Positions 1 through 8,983 of a stretch of DNA of 64,000 nucleotides are shown here, one piece after another; position 1 is the first letter of the stretch; the number at the start of each line of letters is the position of its first letter. Under the pieces are notes generated by a model that was not told where the DNA came from, did not search any database, and saw only the letters and a list, made by a program, of their open reading frames with translations. Position numbers and translations under genes: made by a program. This DNA comes from Candidatus Cloacimonas acidaminovorans str. Evry (GTDB lineage: Bacteria; Cloacimonadota; Cloacimonadia; Cloacimonadales; Cloacimonadaceae). The stretch spans positions 1 to 64,000 of the forward strand of contig NC_020449.1 in NCBI RefSeq assembly GCF_000146065.2. Reading direction: 5' to 3'.

Positions 1-1332
1 ATGGATCAGGATATTTGGCAGAACATATTAGATAAACTGGAGGAAAATATAAATCCTCAAAGTTTCAAAACCTGGTTTTCAGATACAAGATTAGTAGATA
101 TGAATGACAGGGAATTGATGATTAGAGTGGCAACTCAATTTTCGGCTAATTATCTGAATCAGAATTACAAAGAGGTTTTAGGAGAAATTTCTTATGGTCT
201 TTATGGTCGGAAGTATGATGTTCAATTTATAACTCAGCCCCACCGTAATCACAATAAAGAAAAAGATGTTCAGGATTATAGTATTAAGCGGGTTAGTGCC
301 AATGTAAGATTAAATGAGCGTTATACTTTTGATGAATTTGTAGTGGGTAAAAACAACAATTTTGCTTATAGTGCGGCAAAAGCGGTAGCAGAATCGCCTG
401 GATATACCTATAATCCTCTTTTTATTTATGGTGAAAGCGGAATGGGAAAGACCCATTTGATGCAGGCAATTGGAAATTATATTTTGAAAGAAGGACGAAA
501 CTGTTCCATTTACTATATAACTTCCGAGGCGTTTACCAATGAAATGATTGATGGCATTCGCAGCAATAAAATGCCGGAATTCAGAGCAAAATTCAGAAAA
601 GTTGACCTGCTTTTAATGGATGATATTCATTTTCTTTCCCGCAAAGAAGGAACGCAAGAAGAATTTTTCCACACCTTTAATGCCCTGTTTGAAAACAAAA
701 AACAGATTGTGCTCACTTCCGACAGACCCCCCAAAGATATTCCCGATTTGGAAAAACGCTTGGTAACACGCTTTGAAAGCGGTTTGCTTTGCGATCTGAA
801 AAGTCCTGATTTTGAAACCCGCGTTGCCATTTTAAGAAAAAAAGCGGAACCGGAAAATGTGGTTTTAAGCGATGCAATATTTAATTTTATTGCCGATAAC
901 ATTACCAGCAGTGTGCGTGCTCTGGAAGGTTCTTTAATTCGTATTTTGGCATTTTCATCCTACAATAAACTTAATCCTGAAGACATAGATATTAATCTGG
1001 CAGCGGAAATTTTATCTGATATGATTTCGGAAAAGGTGCATTCCATAACTTTAGATGCTATAACGGAAAAGGTCTGTGAATGTTATGGAATTACACCTGC
1101 CCAGTTACTGGAAAAAACCCGCAAACCGCAAGTTGCTTTTCCCCGTCAGGTAGCAATGTATCTGGCAAATTATTTAATTCCTCAGCTCTCTTTAAAAGAT
1201 ATCGCGGAATACTATAACAGGAAAGATCATACTACGGTTCTCCATGCTAAAAAGATGGTGGAAAACCAGTTTCGGGAAAAAGAGGACTTCCGAATTCAGC
1301 TGGAAGAAATAATTAAAAACCTGAAAAAATAA
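1..1332 (+). CDS. dnaA: Chromosomal replication initiator DnaA
   Basis: ATP-dependent initiator that binds DnaA boxes at oriC and opens the duplex. 443 aa, normal for the family. Domain I is at about 1-75, a short linker follows, then the AAA+ domain with Walker A GESGMGKT (144-151) and Walker B LLLMDDIHF (203-211). Domain IV carries the DnaA signature, RQVAMYL near 382-388 and DHTTVLHA (409-416). The window begins on its ATG, so no upstream signal is visible. Six DnaA boxes lie 170-370 bp past its stop, the common dnaA-oriC arrangement. The next gene is not dnaN, which is unusual for the dnaA locus of many bacteria. Identification is secure. Confidence 0.98.
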   Translation: MDQDIWQNILDKLEENINPQSFKTWFSDTRLVDMNDRELMIRVATQFSANYLNQNYKEVLGEISYGLYGRKYDVQFITQPHRNHNKEKDVQDYSIKRVSANVRLNERYTFDEFVVGKNNNFAYSAAKAVAESPGYTYNPLFIYGESGMGKTHLMQAIGNYILKEGRNCSIYYITSEAFTNEMIDGIRSNKMPEFRAKFRKVDLLLMDDIHFLSRKEGTQEEFFHTFNALFENKKQIVLTSDRPPKDIPDLEKRLVTRFESGLLCDLKSPDFETRVAILRKKAEPENVVLSDAIFNFIADNITSSVRALEGSLIRILAFSSYNKLNPEDIDINLAAEILSDMISEKVHSITLDAITEKVCECYGITPAQLLEKTRKPQVAFPRQVAMYLANYLIPQLSLKDIAEYYNRKDHTTVLHAKKMVENQFREKEDFRIQLEEIIKNLKK

Positions 1333-1503
1333 TGAAGATAGAACGCAGATAACTGGATTTATTGGATTTTCTGGATTTATTATTTTTATTATTTTGTGTA
1401 GATAGAGGACGCTGTTCTTCTGCAAAAAAATTATTATAAGATGCAGAGCTATGCCGAGCTATGGCTACAATAAAACGAGAAGAACATCGTTTTTATAAAA
1501 AAG

Positions 1504-1722
1504 TTATCCACAAGTGTGGATAGAATTAAGTGGATGGAGGTGAATAAATTATATATAAATGCTTGCGGTAACTTTTTCTGTGGATAAGTAAGGATAAAAA
1601 CCAAAGTTATCCACAAGTTATCCACAAGGAAATACTTGCAGGAAAAGCATACAAGGCAAAGAGAAAAGAAAAAGCTTGACCAAATATCCCCCTATCCACA
1701 ACGCCTACTTATAATACTATAT
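1504..1722. other. oriC: Putative replication origin oriC
   Basis: Six DnaA boxes matching or one base from TTATCCACA lie at 1504-1512 (+), 1515-1523 (-, CTATCCACA), 1579-1587 (-), 1607-1615 (+), 1618-1626 (+) and 1692-1700 (+, CTATCCACA). The first two form an inverted pair, and boxes four and five are direct neighbours 2 bp apart. AT-rich stretches at 1541-1560 and 1704-1750 are candidate unwinding elements. After the last box comes a short GC-rich step and then a CTA-CTT-ATA-ATA-CTA run (about 1705-1719) that resembles DnaA-trios. The whole 1333-1752 gap holds no convincing gene. Confidence 0.9.
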
Positions 1723-1752
1723 AAAAGATTTAATTAAAATAGGATTATTATT

Positions 1753-2967
1753 ATGGAATTGTTTCCCAAGGTATTAAAACTGCTTATCTGCATAATTATT
1801 CTGGTAATTATGTTAAGCGGTTGTACTGATAAGAAAAACTTAACCGGTGATAATTTCAGTGATATTAGAGCCATAACTATAGAAGATAAACCTGGAATTA
1901 TTATGGGTTTCAGTTTTCCTGCCGAAACCAAAGCAAAAATAACAGGAAATGAGACAAAACTGCTTGCCGGTAACTATCAAAATGCTGTTGCAATATGTCT
2001 TTTAAGGTTTACGGAGCTTCCTTCTCCGATAACGGAAACGGACAGCTGTTTTCTAACTGTAAACATCAGCAAGCGTTCCGCTCTTCCGCGTAATCCTTTA
2101 ATGTTACAACTATACAAATTAAACAATGTCTGGCTTGATTCCTTAAATCTTAACGATATTTCGGAAGGTGATTTAAGTTTATTGGCGGAATACACTGTTG
2201 CAGATACAGTAGGCAGTTCCGGAAAAGTAATTACCTTCAATCTTTCTTCCTCTGAAGTTGTTAACTGGAGTAATCCTGATTCTACCGGCTGGAATTTCGT
2301 GCTTAAAACAGAAAATGAGGGCTGGGTAGAAATAACTTCTCTGGAAGGAAGCAACAAGCCAACTCTTAACTTCAAATATAAAACGGAAACTGGGGGTGAA
2401 TGGATAAATTATAATAAATCTCCTGCTAAAGATACTTATATTTTAGAAGCACCGGAAACAAATCCTTCCGTACTATGGAAAATCAGCAATCTTAATTCCT
2501 CCCGTCTCTATATAAAATACGAGCCAACTTACACTCTTTTTAAAGATAACGAAGGTAACACATTAACAGATATACAAATAAAACGGTTGACCGTAAATAA
2601 AGCGGAAATAGTTCTACATATAAAAAACAATGACTATTACAATTCCTCTACCAGCTATTCTCTTTATCCTTTCAATGTTGTAAAGGACTCTATAGATAGT
2701 CCCTTACCTTTGTTAAAAAGCGATTATGAAACGCTTGTTTATACAAGTACCAGCAGTGGAATTATTAAAGGCGATTCTTTAACGGTTGATGTTACTCCGA
2801 TAATCCAGGCATATACTTCCGGAGAAAAGATACCTAAAGGAATAATGATTCAATCTACTCAGGAACGCAAAAATTTCGGCACACTGGAATTTTGGGATTG
2901 CAATGAAAGCACTCCGGCTGAGAAAAAACCGTATATCAAAATAACTTACACTCCTCCCTATTTATAA
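1753..2967 (+). CDS. Hypothetical lipoprotein next to oriC
   Basis: 404 aa of unknown function. A type II signal peptide ends in the lipobox LSGC with Cys24, so it should be lipid-anchored to an outer or inner membrane. The mature part is Ser/Thr/Asn-rich and beta-like. It seems to hold two similar halves, each with an FNLSSSEVV- or VTPIIQAY-type core followed by a closing strand (TLNFKY and PYIKITY). This recalls DNRLRE-type beta-sandwich modules, but the likeness is by eye only. It opens an eleven-gene rightward unit and is 1 bp from the next gene. The start follows an AT-rich stretch with no strong Shine-Dalgarno sequence. Confidence 0.8.
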   Translation: MELFPKVLKLLICIIILVIMLSGCTDKKNLTGDNFSDIRAITIEDKPGIIMGFSFPAETKAKITGNETKLLAGNYQNAVAICLLRFTELPSPITETDSCFLTVNISKRSALPRNPLMLQLYKLNNVWLDSLNLNDISEGDLSLLAEYTVADTVGSSGKVITFNLSSSEVVNWSNPDSTGWNFVLKTENEGWVEITSLEGSNKPTLNFKYKTETGGEWINYNKSPAKDTYILEAPETNPSVLWKISNLNSSRLYIKYEPTYTLFKDNEGNTLTDIQIKRLTVNKAEIVLHIKNNDYYNSSTSYSLYPFNVVKDSIDSPLPLLKSDYETLVYTSTSSGIIKGDSLTVDVTPIIQAYTSGEKIPKGIMIQSTQERKNFGTLEFWDCNESTPAEKKPYIKITYTPPYL

Positions 2968-2968
2968 G

Positions 2969-3769
2969 ATGAAAAGATTTGTTTTAATACCTCTAATCCT
3001 TATCCTGTTATTTGCCTGCACTAAAAAAGAAGAAAAAGGCATTGCTTTAGCTCAGGTAGATAAAGAAATTCTCTATCTGGATGATTTTAAGTCCACTTTT
3101 TCGGTTGAGGATTGGGAAAATTTAAGCCCCGAAATAAGGAAAAAATACATTGAGGATTGGGTAAACCTAACTCTTTTAGCTCATTATGCCGATAAACAGG
3201 GCTTAAATAAAGATCAAGCAGTGAAACAAAAAATTAACTATGCAAGCAAAAAAGTGAAAGCCAATGCTTTAATTGCTAAACGCCTTTCTGAAATTGAGGT
3301 CTCGGAAGATCAGCTCTTCAACTATTTTCGTCTACATCAGGCAGAATTTCAAAAAAATGCAGTAGAATATAATATCCGGCGTATAGCTTTAATGGATAAG
3401 ATTTCTGCGGAAAATGTTCTGCAACAATTAAGCCAGGGAATGAGTTTCACGGAAGCTGTGCAACGCTATTCAACAGAAGAACTTAAAAACAGAGGCGGAT
3501 TTATGGGTATGGTTTCTGCCACCGGTACTGATTCTCTTTTCTGGTTAAAAGCACGCGAATTGAAAGAAAATGAATATGGCTTGGTCTATAAAGAACCAAT
3601 GTGGTATGTTTTTCAGGTAGTGGAAAGTAAAATTACACCTCAGGAAGCTAATTTTGAAGATTATCGGGCAGAAATCAAACGCAAGGTTCTGCTGGAAAAA
3701 CAAGACCAGGTGTATCAAGAATTAATTAAAGAAATCAAATCCCAAACCAGTGAGATTTATTATTACTAA
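2969..3769 (+). CDS. Peptidyl-prolyl isomerase-like lipoprotein (parvulin/PpiC type)
   Basis: 266 aa with a lipoprotein signal (LLFAC, Cys17). An N-terminal SurA-like helical region precedes a parvulin-like domain at about 130-225, with features such as FTEAVQRYS and a GGFMGM turn. It probably assists folding of exported proteins at the membrane. It is followed after 14 bp by a larger SurA-like protein, so two periplasmic folding factors are produced together. The parvulin core is degenerate compared with the neighbour, so catalytic isomerase activity is uncertain and a chaperone role is as likely. Confidence 0.8.
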   Translation: MKRFVLIPLILILLFACTKKEEKGIALAQVDKEILYLDDFKSTFSVEDWENLSPEIRKKYIEDWVNLTLLAHYADKQGLNKDQAVKQKINYASKKVKANALIAKRLSEIEVSEDQLFNYFRLHQAEFQKNAVEYNIRRIALMDKISAENVLQQLSQGMSFTEAVQRYSTEELKNRGGFMGMVSATGTDSLFWLKARELKENEYGLVYKEPMWYVFQVVESKITPQEANFEDYRAEIKRKVLLEKQDQVYQELIKEIKSQTSEIYYY

Positions 3770-3783
3770 TAAGGAATTTAAGA

Positions 3784-5040
3784 ATGCGAAAATTAGCAAT
3801 AACCCTTATCCTGTTAGTTCTAACTTTATTTTTAAGCGCAGAACTGATAGATAAAATAGTAGCCAAAGTAGGAACCGACATTATTCTGCTTTCCGATTTA
3901 CAGAAAGAAATGGTGCAGATGCAAAGTGTAGGTTTATTGGAAGAAGATACAGACCCCAGAGATGTTCTGGATGAAATGATAAATCAGAAATTAATTATCC
4001 AGAAAGCTAAAGACCTGAATATTACAGTTAACGACGAGGAAATAAAAGTAATGGCAGAGAACTATCTGAAAAAAGTAAAAGCTCAATATCCCAGTTCCTC
4101 AGCTTTTGCCGCCGACCTAAAAAAAAGCAAGCTTACAGAATCCGATTTACTGCAACTTTATAGAGATATACTAACTGAACAAGCACTCTCCGACCAGATT
4201 TTGAAAAAAGAAATAATTAACAAGGTCTCTGTTACGGAAGCAGAAGTGATAAATTTCTATAATGCTACCAAGGATTCCTTAGCCGTAAAACCCGTTTCCT
4301 GGGATTTAGGAATTATTTTCAGAGAAATAAAACCCAACCAGAAAAGCAAAGAAGCAAAACTGGCAGAAATAAAAGAAATTCAAACACGCCTGAAAAATGG
4401 TGAGGACTTTGCTACCCTCGCCAGCACGGAAAGTGACTGTCCCAGTAAAGAAGTTGGAGGTGACCTCGGTTTCTTTAAAAGAGGACAAATGGTTAAACCC
4501 TTTGAAGATGCTGCCTTTGCTTTACAGCTTGGAGAAATAAGCGACATCGTAGAAAGTGAATATGGCTATCACATTATCCGCTTAGAAGAAAAAAGAGGTA
4601 ATGAAATCCGTGCCCGCCATATCTTAAAAGCCCTTACTCCTACAGCTGAAGATTCTTTACGCGAAAGACAACTGATGGAAGAAATCCGTAATCGCTATGC
4701 CAAAGGTGAAAGCTTTGCTTCTTTGGCAAGGGAATATTCTATGGATCAAGAAAGCAGAGAAGATGGCGGTTCTTTAGGAGAATTTACGGAAAGAGACCTC
4801 CCTTCCCTTTTTGCTACCCAAATTTTACAAACACCTGTAGGAGAAATGACTCCCGTTCTGGAAAATCAGGGTATGCTTTACATTTTCTGCCGCTTGAAAG
4901 AATACCCTCCCCGTATTTATAAATATGAAGAAGTAAAAGACCAAGCTCGGGAGATGGTTCTTAAAAGAAAACAGATAGATGCCTTTAATGCCTGGATAGA
5001 AAATTTACGGCGTGAGGCGTATGTACAAATAACTTTATGA
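3784..5040 (+). CDS. SurA-like periplasmic peptidyl-prolyl isomerase
   Basis: 418 aa with a signal peptide (about 1-19) and a SurA N-terminal helical domain at about 20-165. Two parvulin rotamase domains follow at about 170-270 and 275-375. Both show the family pattern: EIRARHIL at the start of the second, GGDLGFFKRG and GGSLGEFTERD turns, and FEDAAFALQLGEIS in the first. Proteins of this kind escort outer-membrane proteins through the periplasm. The stop overlaps the pgpA start by 4 bp (ATGA), so the two are translationally coupled. The fit with SurA is good in length and domain order. Confidence 0.9.
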   Translation: MRKLAITLILLVLTLFLSAELIDKIVAKVGTDIILLSDLQKEMVQMQSVGLLEEDTDPRDVLDEMINQKLIIQKAKDLNITVNDEEIKVMAENYLKKVKAQYPSSSAFAADLKKSKLTESDLLQLYRDILTEQALSDQILKKEIINKVSVTEAEVINFYNATKDSLAVKPVSWDLGIIFREIKPNQKSKEAKLAEIKEIQTRLKNGEDFATLASTESDCPSKEVGGDLGFFKRGQMVKPFEDAAFALQLGEISDIVESEYGYHIIRLEEKRGNEIRARHILKALTPTAEDSLRERQLMEEIRNRYAKGESFASLAREYSMDQESREDGGSLGEFTERDLPSLFATQILQTPVGEMTPVLENQGMLYIFCRLKEYPPRIYKYEEVKDQAREMVLKRKQIDAFNAWIENLRREAYVQITL

Positions 5041-5534
5041 CTGCTGAAAAACCCCAAAAACTGAATATTTATACCTTTTTAGCAACGCTTTGCGGAATTG
5101 GCTTTATTCCTGTTATGCCGGGAACTTTTGGTTCTCTTCTTGCTTATGGAATTTATATGCTCTTTTCCGGTTCACCTTTTCAAGGGAAGGCACTGTTTTA
5201 TGCTTTGCCTGCTTTAATAGCGCTTTGTTTAATAGCTGTTTTTTTAAGCACTAAAGCGGAAAAAACCCTGGGAAAAGATAACGGAAGTATTGTAATAGAT
5301 GAATTCTGCGGTTATTATGTAAGCGTTTTGTGTTTACCTCATAGTTGGCTAATAGGTCTTTATGCTTTTGCCCTTTTCCGGGTTTTTGACATAGCTAAAC
5401 CCTTTCCTATTAAAAAAGTTCAGGAACTTCCCGGTGGCTGGGGAGTTATTACAGATGATATTATTGCCGGAATTTATACCAATATACTTATTCAAATACT
5501 AACTAAAATATATCCAAAATTCTTTGGATTATAG
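5037..5534 (+). CDS. pgpA: Phosphatidylglycerophosphatase A
   Basis: 165 aa membrane enzyme that dephosphorylates phosphatidylglycerophosphate to phosphatidylglycerol. Family hallmarks are the PGTFGSL segment (28-34), the acidic DEF at 88-90, and the FRVFDIAKPFPI stretch (114-125) followed by GWGVITDD (134-141). Several hydrophobic segments fit an inner-membrane protein. It overlaps the SurA-like gene by 4 bp and lies 8 bp before yajC, so it belongs to the envelope-biogenesis part of the operon. Confidence 0.93.
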   Translation: MTAEKPQKLNIYTFLATLCGIGFIPVMPGTFGSLLAYGIYMLFSGSPFQGKALFYALPALIALCLIAVFLSTKAEKTLGKDNGSIVIDEFCGYYVSVLCLPHSWLIGLYAFALFRVFDIAKPFPIKKVQELPGGWGVITDDIIAGIYTNILIQILTKIYPKFFGL

Positions 5535-5542
5535 GAGAAAAA

Positions 5543-5884
5543 ATGAACTACATATTACTACAGGCAGCCCAAAAAGGCACTACTCAACAAGGTGGTGCAG
5601 GCACAACTTTGATCTTTATGATCATAATGTTCGTTATTCTGTATCTCTTGCTTATCAGACCCCAACAAAAGAAAGCCAAGGAAACTCAAAAGATGCAGGA
5701 TTCACTAAAAGTAAACGATAAAGTCATAACCAGTTCCGGAATCTATGGTCGCGTCGTTTCCATAAAACCCGATAAAGGAATTGTGGTTTTGGAAATTGAT
5801 GATACCAATAAAGTGCGGATAGATATTCAAAAAAACGCCATCATAGGAGTTGTTACAACATCTGAACCCGAACCGGAAAAATGA
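5543..5884 (+). CDS. yajC: Preprotein translocase subunit YajC
   Basis: 113 aa accessory subunit of the Sec translocon (with SecDF). One membrane segment spans about 21-39, ending in LLIRPQQKKAKE, which is the family's most recognisable stretch. A small soluble beta domain follows (VNDKVITSSGIYGRVV). The N-terminus is Gln/Gly-rich. A strong GGAG ribosome site lies just before the ATG. The stop overlaps def by 4 bp. Confidence 0.95.
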   Translation: MNYILLQAAQKGTTQQGGAGTTLIFMIIMFVILYLLLIRPQQKKAKETQKMQDSLKVNDKVITSSGIYGRVVSIKPDKGIVVLEIDDTNKVRIDIQKNAIIGVVTTSEPEPEK

Positions 5885-6441
5885 AATATAAGCCCAAAAT
5901 CTTACCTGTGCGTCTCTACGGGGATGATTTTTTAAGAAAGAAACTGCCAGAAATTGATTATAATACTCCAGGCCTGCCAGAATTTATAGAAGATTTAATC
6001 TACACTATGTATGCAAGAGATGGAATAGGCATTGCTGCTAATCAGGTTGGCTCTTTCTACCGAATGATTGTTATAGACCCGGAACAGGATAATAAGTTAA
6101 ATAAAAAAAGTCCGATAGTGATGATTAACCCTGTAATTGAAAACAAAGAAGGCGAAGTTGTTTACGAAGAGGGCTGTATCAGTTTACCTGATATCTTTGC
6201 AGATGTGTCACGCAGTAAAAAAATTACCTATTCCTACACGGATAGAATGGGAAATCGCATAACGGAAACCGCTGAAGAAATAAAGGCAGTAGTTATTCAA
6301 CACGAATTTGACCATCTGGAAGGTATTTTATTTATTGACCATTTGGGAACTCTTGACCGCTTGAAAATAATGCACAAACTTAAAAAACTGCAGGCAAGAG
6401 CGGTTAACGGACAGAATATACTGGAAGGACTTACTTTATAA
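5881..6441 (+). CDS. def: Peptide deformylase
   Basis: 186 aa metalloenzyme that removes the formyl group from nascent N-terminal formyl-methionine. All three motifs are intact: GIGIAANQVG (48-57), EEGCISLP (96-103) with metal ligand Cys99, and HEFDH (141-145) with two metal-binding His and the catalytic Glu. It overlaps yajC by 4 bp and fmt by 1 bp. The def-fmt pair is a classic arrangement, since Fmt adds the group that Def removes. Confidence 0.97.
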   Translation: MKYKPKILPVRLYGDDFLRKKLPEIDYNTPGLPEFIEDLIYTMYARDGIGIAANQVGSFYRMIVIDPEQDNKLNKKSPIVMINPVIENKEGEVVYEEGCISLPDIFADVSRSKKITYSYTDRMGNRITETAEEIKAVVIQHEFDHLEGILFIDHLGTLDRLKIMHKLKKLQARAVNGQNILEGLTL

Positions 6442-7385
6442 TGCGTTACCTGTTTATTGGTTCTTCAGATTACGGTTTACCAGCACTGAATAAATTACGG
6501 CAAAATGGTTATGAACCCTCTTTAATAATCAGCCAGCCAGCTAAACCTGCAGGACGCAATTTACACTTAACTCCTACTCCTATATCACAATATGCCATTG
6601 AACAAAAGCTACCGCTTTTTACTCCTATGGATATAAACTCTGCAGAAAGCATAACAAAAATGGCAGAACAAAAGGCAGATATAATAGTTACTGCTGCCTT
6701 TGGCGAATTTATAAATAAAAAAATCCGTAATCTCTGCCCTTTTGGAGCTGTAAATCTGCATCCTTCATTGCTGCCCAAATATAGAGGTGCCAGTCCTATT
6801 CAAAGTGCCATTTTAAATGGAGAAACCGAAACCGGAACTACAATATCCCTTGTTTCCGCAAAAATGGATGCAGGACCTATTCTGGCTCAGACAAAGCTTT
6901 CCATAGCTGAAAATGAAACTTACAGCGAACTGAAAGAACGCCTGGCAGAACAGGCAGGTGATTTACTACTCCAGTTTTGGAAGAAACTTATAACGGAAAA
7001 ATCACTTTGCGGAACGAAGCAGGATGAAAGCAAGGCAACTTACTGCTATAAAATAACCAATAAAACCTGCCAAATTGACTGGAATAAAAGAACTGAGGAA
7101 ATTCATAACCAAATTCGCGCTTTTTCTTTAACTCCCGGTGCCTGGACTCTGTTTAGATATAATAAATTGAAGATATTGTGTTCAGAAAAGACAGTAGAAC
7201 CGGCAAATGGTGAACCGGGGCTTATTTGCAAGATAGATAAAAAGCGCGGTTTTTTTGTTAACTGTCTGGACTTTAAATTGCTTATTACTAAAGTTCAGCC
7301 GGCGGGAAAGAAAGTAATGGAAGCAGTTGCTTTTATAAACGGAGCCCGCCTTAGAGAAAAAGAAAAATTAGGAGGGGAAAAATGA
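6441..7385 (+). CDS. fmt: Methionyl-tRNA formyltransferase
   Basis: 314 aa enzyme that formylates initiator Met-tRNA using 10-formyl-tetrahydrofolate. The catalytic core is visible: Asn105 and His107 in NLHPSLLPKYRG, and Asp143 in KMDAGPI. A C-terminal OB-like tRNA-binding domain starts near residue 205 (CQIDWNK). Length is normal. It overlaps def by 1 bp and the DUF116 gene by 4 bp. Confidence 0.97.
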   Translation: MRYLFIGSSDYGLPALNKLRQNGYEPSLIISQPAKPAGRNLHLTPTPISQYAIEQKLPLFTPMDINSAESITKMAEQKADIIVTAAFGEFINKKIRNLCPFGAVNLHPSLLPKYRGASPIQSAILNGETETGTTISLVSAKMDAGPILAQTKLSIAENETYSELKERLAEQAGDLLLQFWKKLITEKSLCGTKQDESKATYCYKITNKTCQIDWNKRTEEIHNQIRAFSLTPGAWTLFRYNKLKILCSEKTVEPANGEPGLICKIDKKRGFFVNCLDFKLLITKVQPAGKKVMEAVAFINGARLREKEKLGGEK

Positions 7386-8134
7386 GAAAAGAATACTTTT
7401 CTATAATCAAATTCCCTGTGCTCGTCAGCTTTTCTTTGCTTATTATAACGCTCATCTTCTTCTTTATAGTGTTAGGCAGTTATCACCGTTTAGGTCTTTC
7501 TGTCTGGGGAAATGTGCTCTATACAATACTCTTTATGGTGATTGTAATTCTAATCGGCACTTGGATTTTAGCTCTTGTCAGCACCCACAAAAAAATCAAG
7601 CCCCTTTGGTTGAGACATTATCTTTCCTGGATGCTGGTGAATATCTATTATCCTTTAGCGAGAGTTTTTGGCAGGATTTGTTTTCAAAAAATGGACACCA
7701 TACAGGAGTCATTTCTCTATTTTAATAATGAAATTGTAGTTACCAACTATCAGGGAATGCATTCTTCCAATCTGCTTTTACTTTTGCCTCATTGCCTGCA
7801 AAGTTCCAATTGCAAAATTCGTATTAATAACAACATTGTAGAATGTCAGGAATGCGGTGGCTGTGATATGGCTAAAATGAAGGCCTTAACCAAGGACTAT
7901 CAGATTAAAACTGCAGTTGCCAGTGGCGGTTCTTTGGCAAGAAAATTGGTAAATGATACTCATCCGGATATTATAATTGCTGTTGCCTGCAATCGGGACT
8001 TAACAGAAGGAGTTCGTGAAAGCTGGCGTTACCCTGTTTATGCAGTTTTGAATGAACGCCCCAAAGGTCCTTGTTTTGAAACCACTGTAAGTCCTGCAGT
8101 AATTGACTTTGCCATCCATAAATTTGTTCAATAA
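7382..8134 (+). CDS. DUF116 membrane protein with Cys cluster
   Basis: 250 aa. Two N-terminal membrane segments (about 11-32 and 42-66) precede a soluble Cys-rich domain. Cys138, Cys144 and the CQECGGC group (Cys155, 158, 161) come first, then further Cys in AVACNRDL and GPCFETTV. The pattern and the fmt-DUF116 adjacency fit the DUF116 family, whose biochemical role is not established. The spacing of the Cys residues suggests a metal site, probably zinc or iron-sulfur (inference). It overlaps fmt by 4 bp. Confidence 0.85.
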   Translation: MRKEYFSIIKFPVLVSFSLLIITLIFFFIVLGSYHRLGLSVWGNVLYTILFMVIVILIGTWILALVSTHKKIKPLWLRHYLSWMLVNIYYPLARVFGRICFQKMDTIQESFLYFNNEIVVTNYQGMHSSNLLLLLPHCLQSSNCKIRINNNIVECQECGGCDMAKMKALTKDYQIKTAVASGGSLARKLVNDTHPDIIIAVACNRDLTEGVRESWRYPVYAVLNERPKGPCFETTVSPAVIDFAIHKFVQ

Positions 8135-8146
8135 AGGAGAGAAAAC

Positions 8147-8983
8147 TTGAAACGCATCAATCTCTTCACAATAATCCTTATTCTATTGCTTAATGCCTTT
8201 ATTACTATGGCTTTAATCAATAAATACGGAAACAAAACACCAGAAACCGATACTTTCGTTTCGCAGGGAACTTCTCAACCGAGTAAAGCCTCTTCTGCCA
8301 AAAGGATAAATTCTATTACCGAAGCTGTAAAAGCAGTGGAGCCGGCAGTTGTTAGCATCAATGTTATAAAAACGGAATATGTGCGAGCCGTATCTCCTTT
8401 TGGTTTGGGTTTTTTTGATTTCTTCGGTTCCATACCTTTACTGCGTCAGATAGAGTCCATTGGCAGCGGTGTTATTTATGATCCTAAAGGTTACATCGTT
8501 ACCAATGCCCATGTAGTTAGTGGAGCTACTCAAATTAAAGTTATTTTACCTGATAAACGCGAATTTTCCGGAACCGTTGCCGGAATTGACGAAATTCACG
8601 ATGTTGCCAAAGTAAAAATCACCGGAAATAATCTTCCTGTTGCCGAAATGGGCAATTCCAACGATTTAATTATCGGAGAATGGAGTATTGCTTTAGGTAA
8701 TCCTTATGGTTTTTTAATGAATGATTCCAAGCCCAGTGTTTCTGTAGGAGTGATTTCTGCTGTGAACCGTAATTTTGCTGCCCGTCAAGACAGGCATGAA
8801 TATAAATCTATGATTCAAACGGACGCTGCTATCAATCCTGGAAATAGTGGTGGTCCCCTTGTTAATATCAATGGAGAAGTAGTTGGTATTAATACCTTTA
8901 TCTTTTCCGAAAATGGAGGCAATATCGGTATCGGCTTTGCTATTCCTATAAATTCCGTAAAGACCATTTTAGCAAAGATATGA
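8147..8983 (+). CDS. HtrA/DegP-type serine protease lacking PDZ domains
   Basis: 278 aa trypsin-fold protease. It has an N-terminal membrane anchor or uncleaved signal (about 5-24) and a complete triad: His122 in VTNAHVVSG, Asp152 in EIHDVAKVKI and Ser234 in PGNSGGP. The protein stops right after the protease domain (IGFAIPINSVKTILAKI), so the PDZ domains usual for DegP/DegS are absent. The frame ends with a normal TGA, and the next gene overlaps by 4 bp, so this looks native rather than a frameshift. The start is TTG with a strong AAAGGAGA site at 8133-8140. It is likely periplasmic and membrane-tethered. Confidence 0.9.
   Translation: MKRINLFTIILILLLNAFITMALINKYGNKTPETDTFVSQGTSQPSKASSAKRINSITEAVKAVEPAVVSINVIKTEYVRAVSPFGLGFFDFFGSIPLLRQIESIGSGVIYDPKGYIVTNAHVVSGATQIKVILPDKREFSGTVAGIDEIHDVAKVKITGNNLPVAEMGNSNDLIIGEWSIALGNPYGFLMNDSKPSVSVGVISAVNRNFAARQDRHEYKSMIQTDAAINPGNSGGPLVNINGEVVGINTFIFSENGGNIGIGFAIPINSVKTILAKI

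Noticed and set aside
5524-5721. 65-codon frame overlapping yajC
   Set aside because: Out-of-frame shadow of pgpA end and yajC, which has clear family features.
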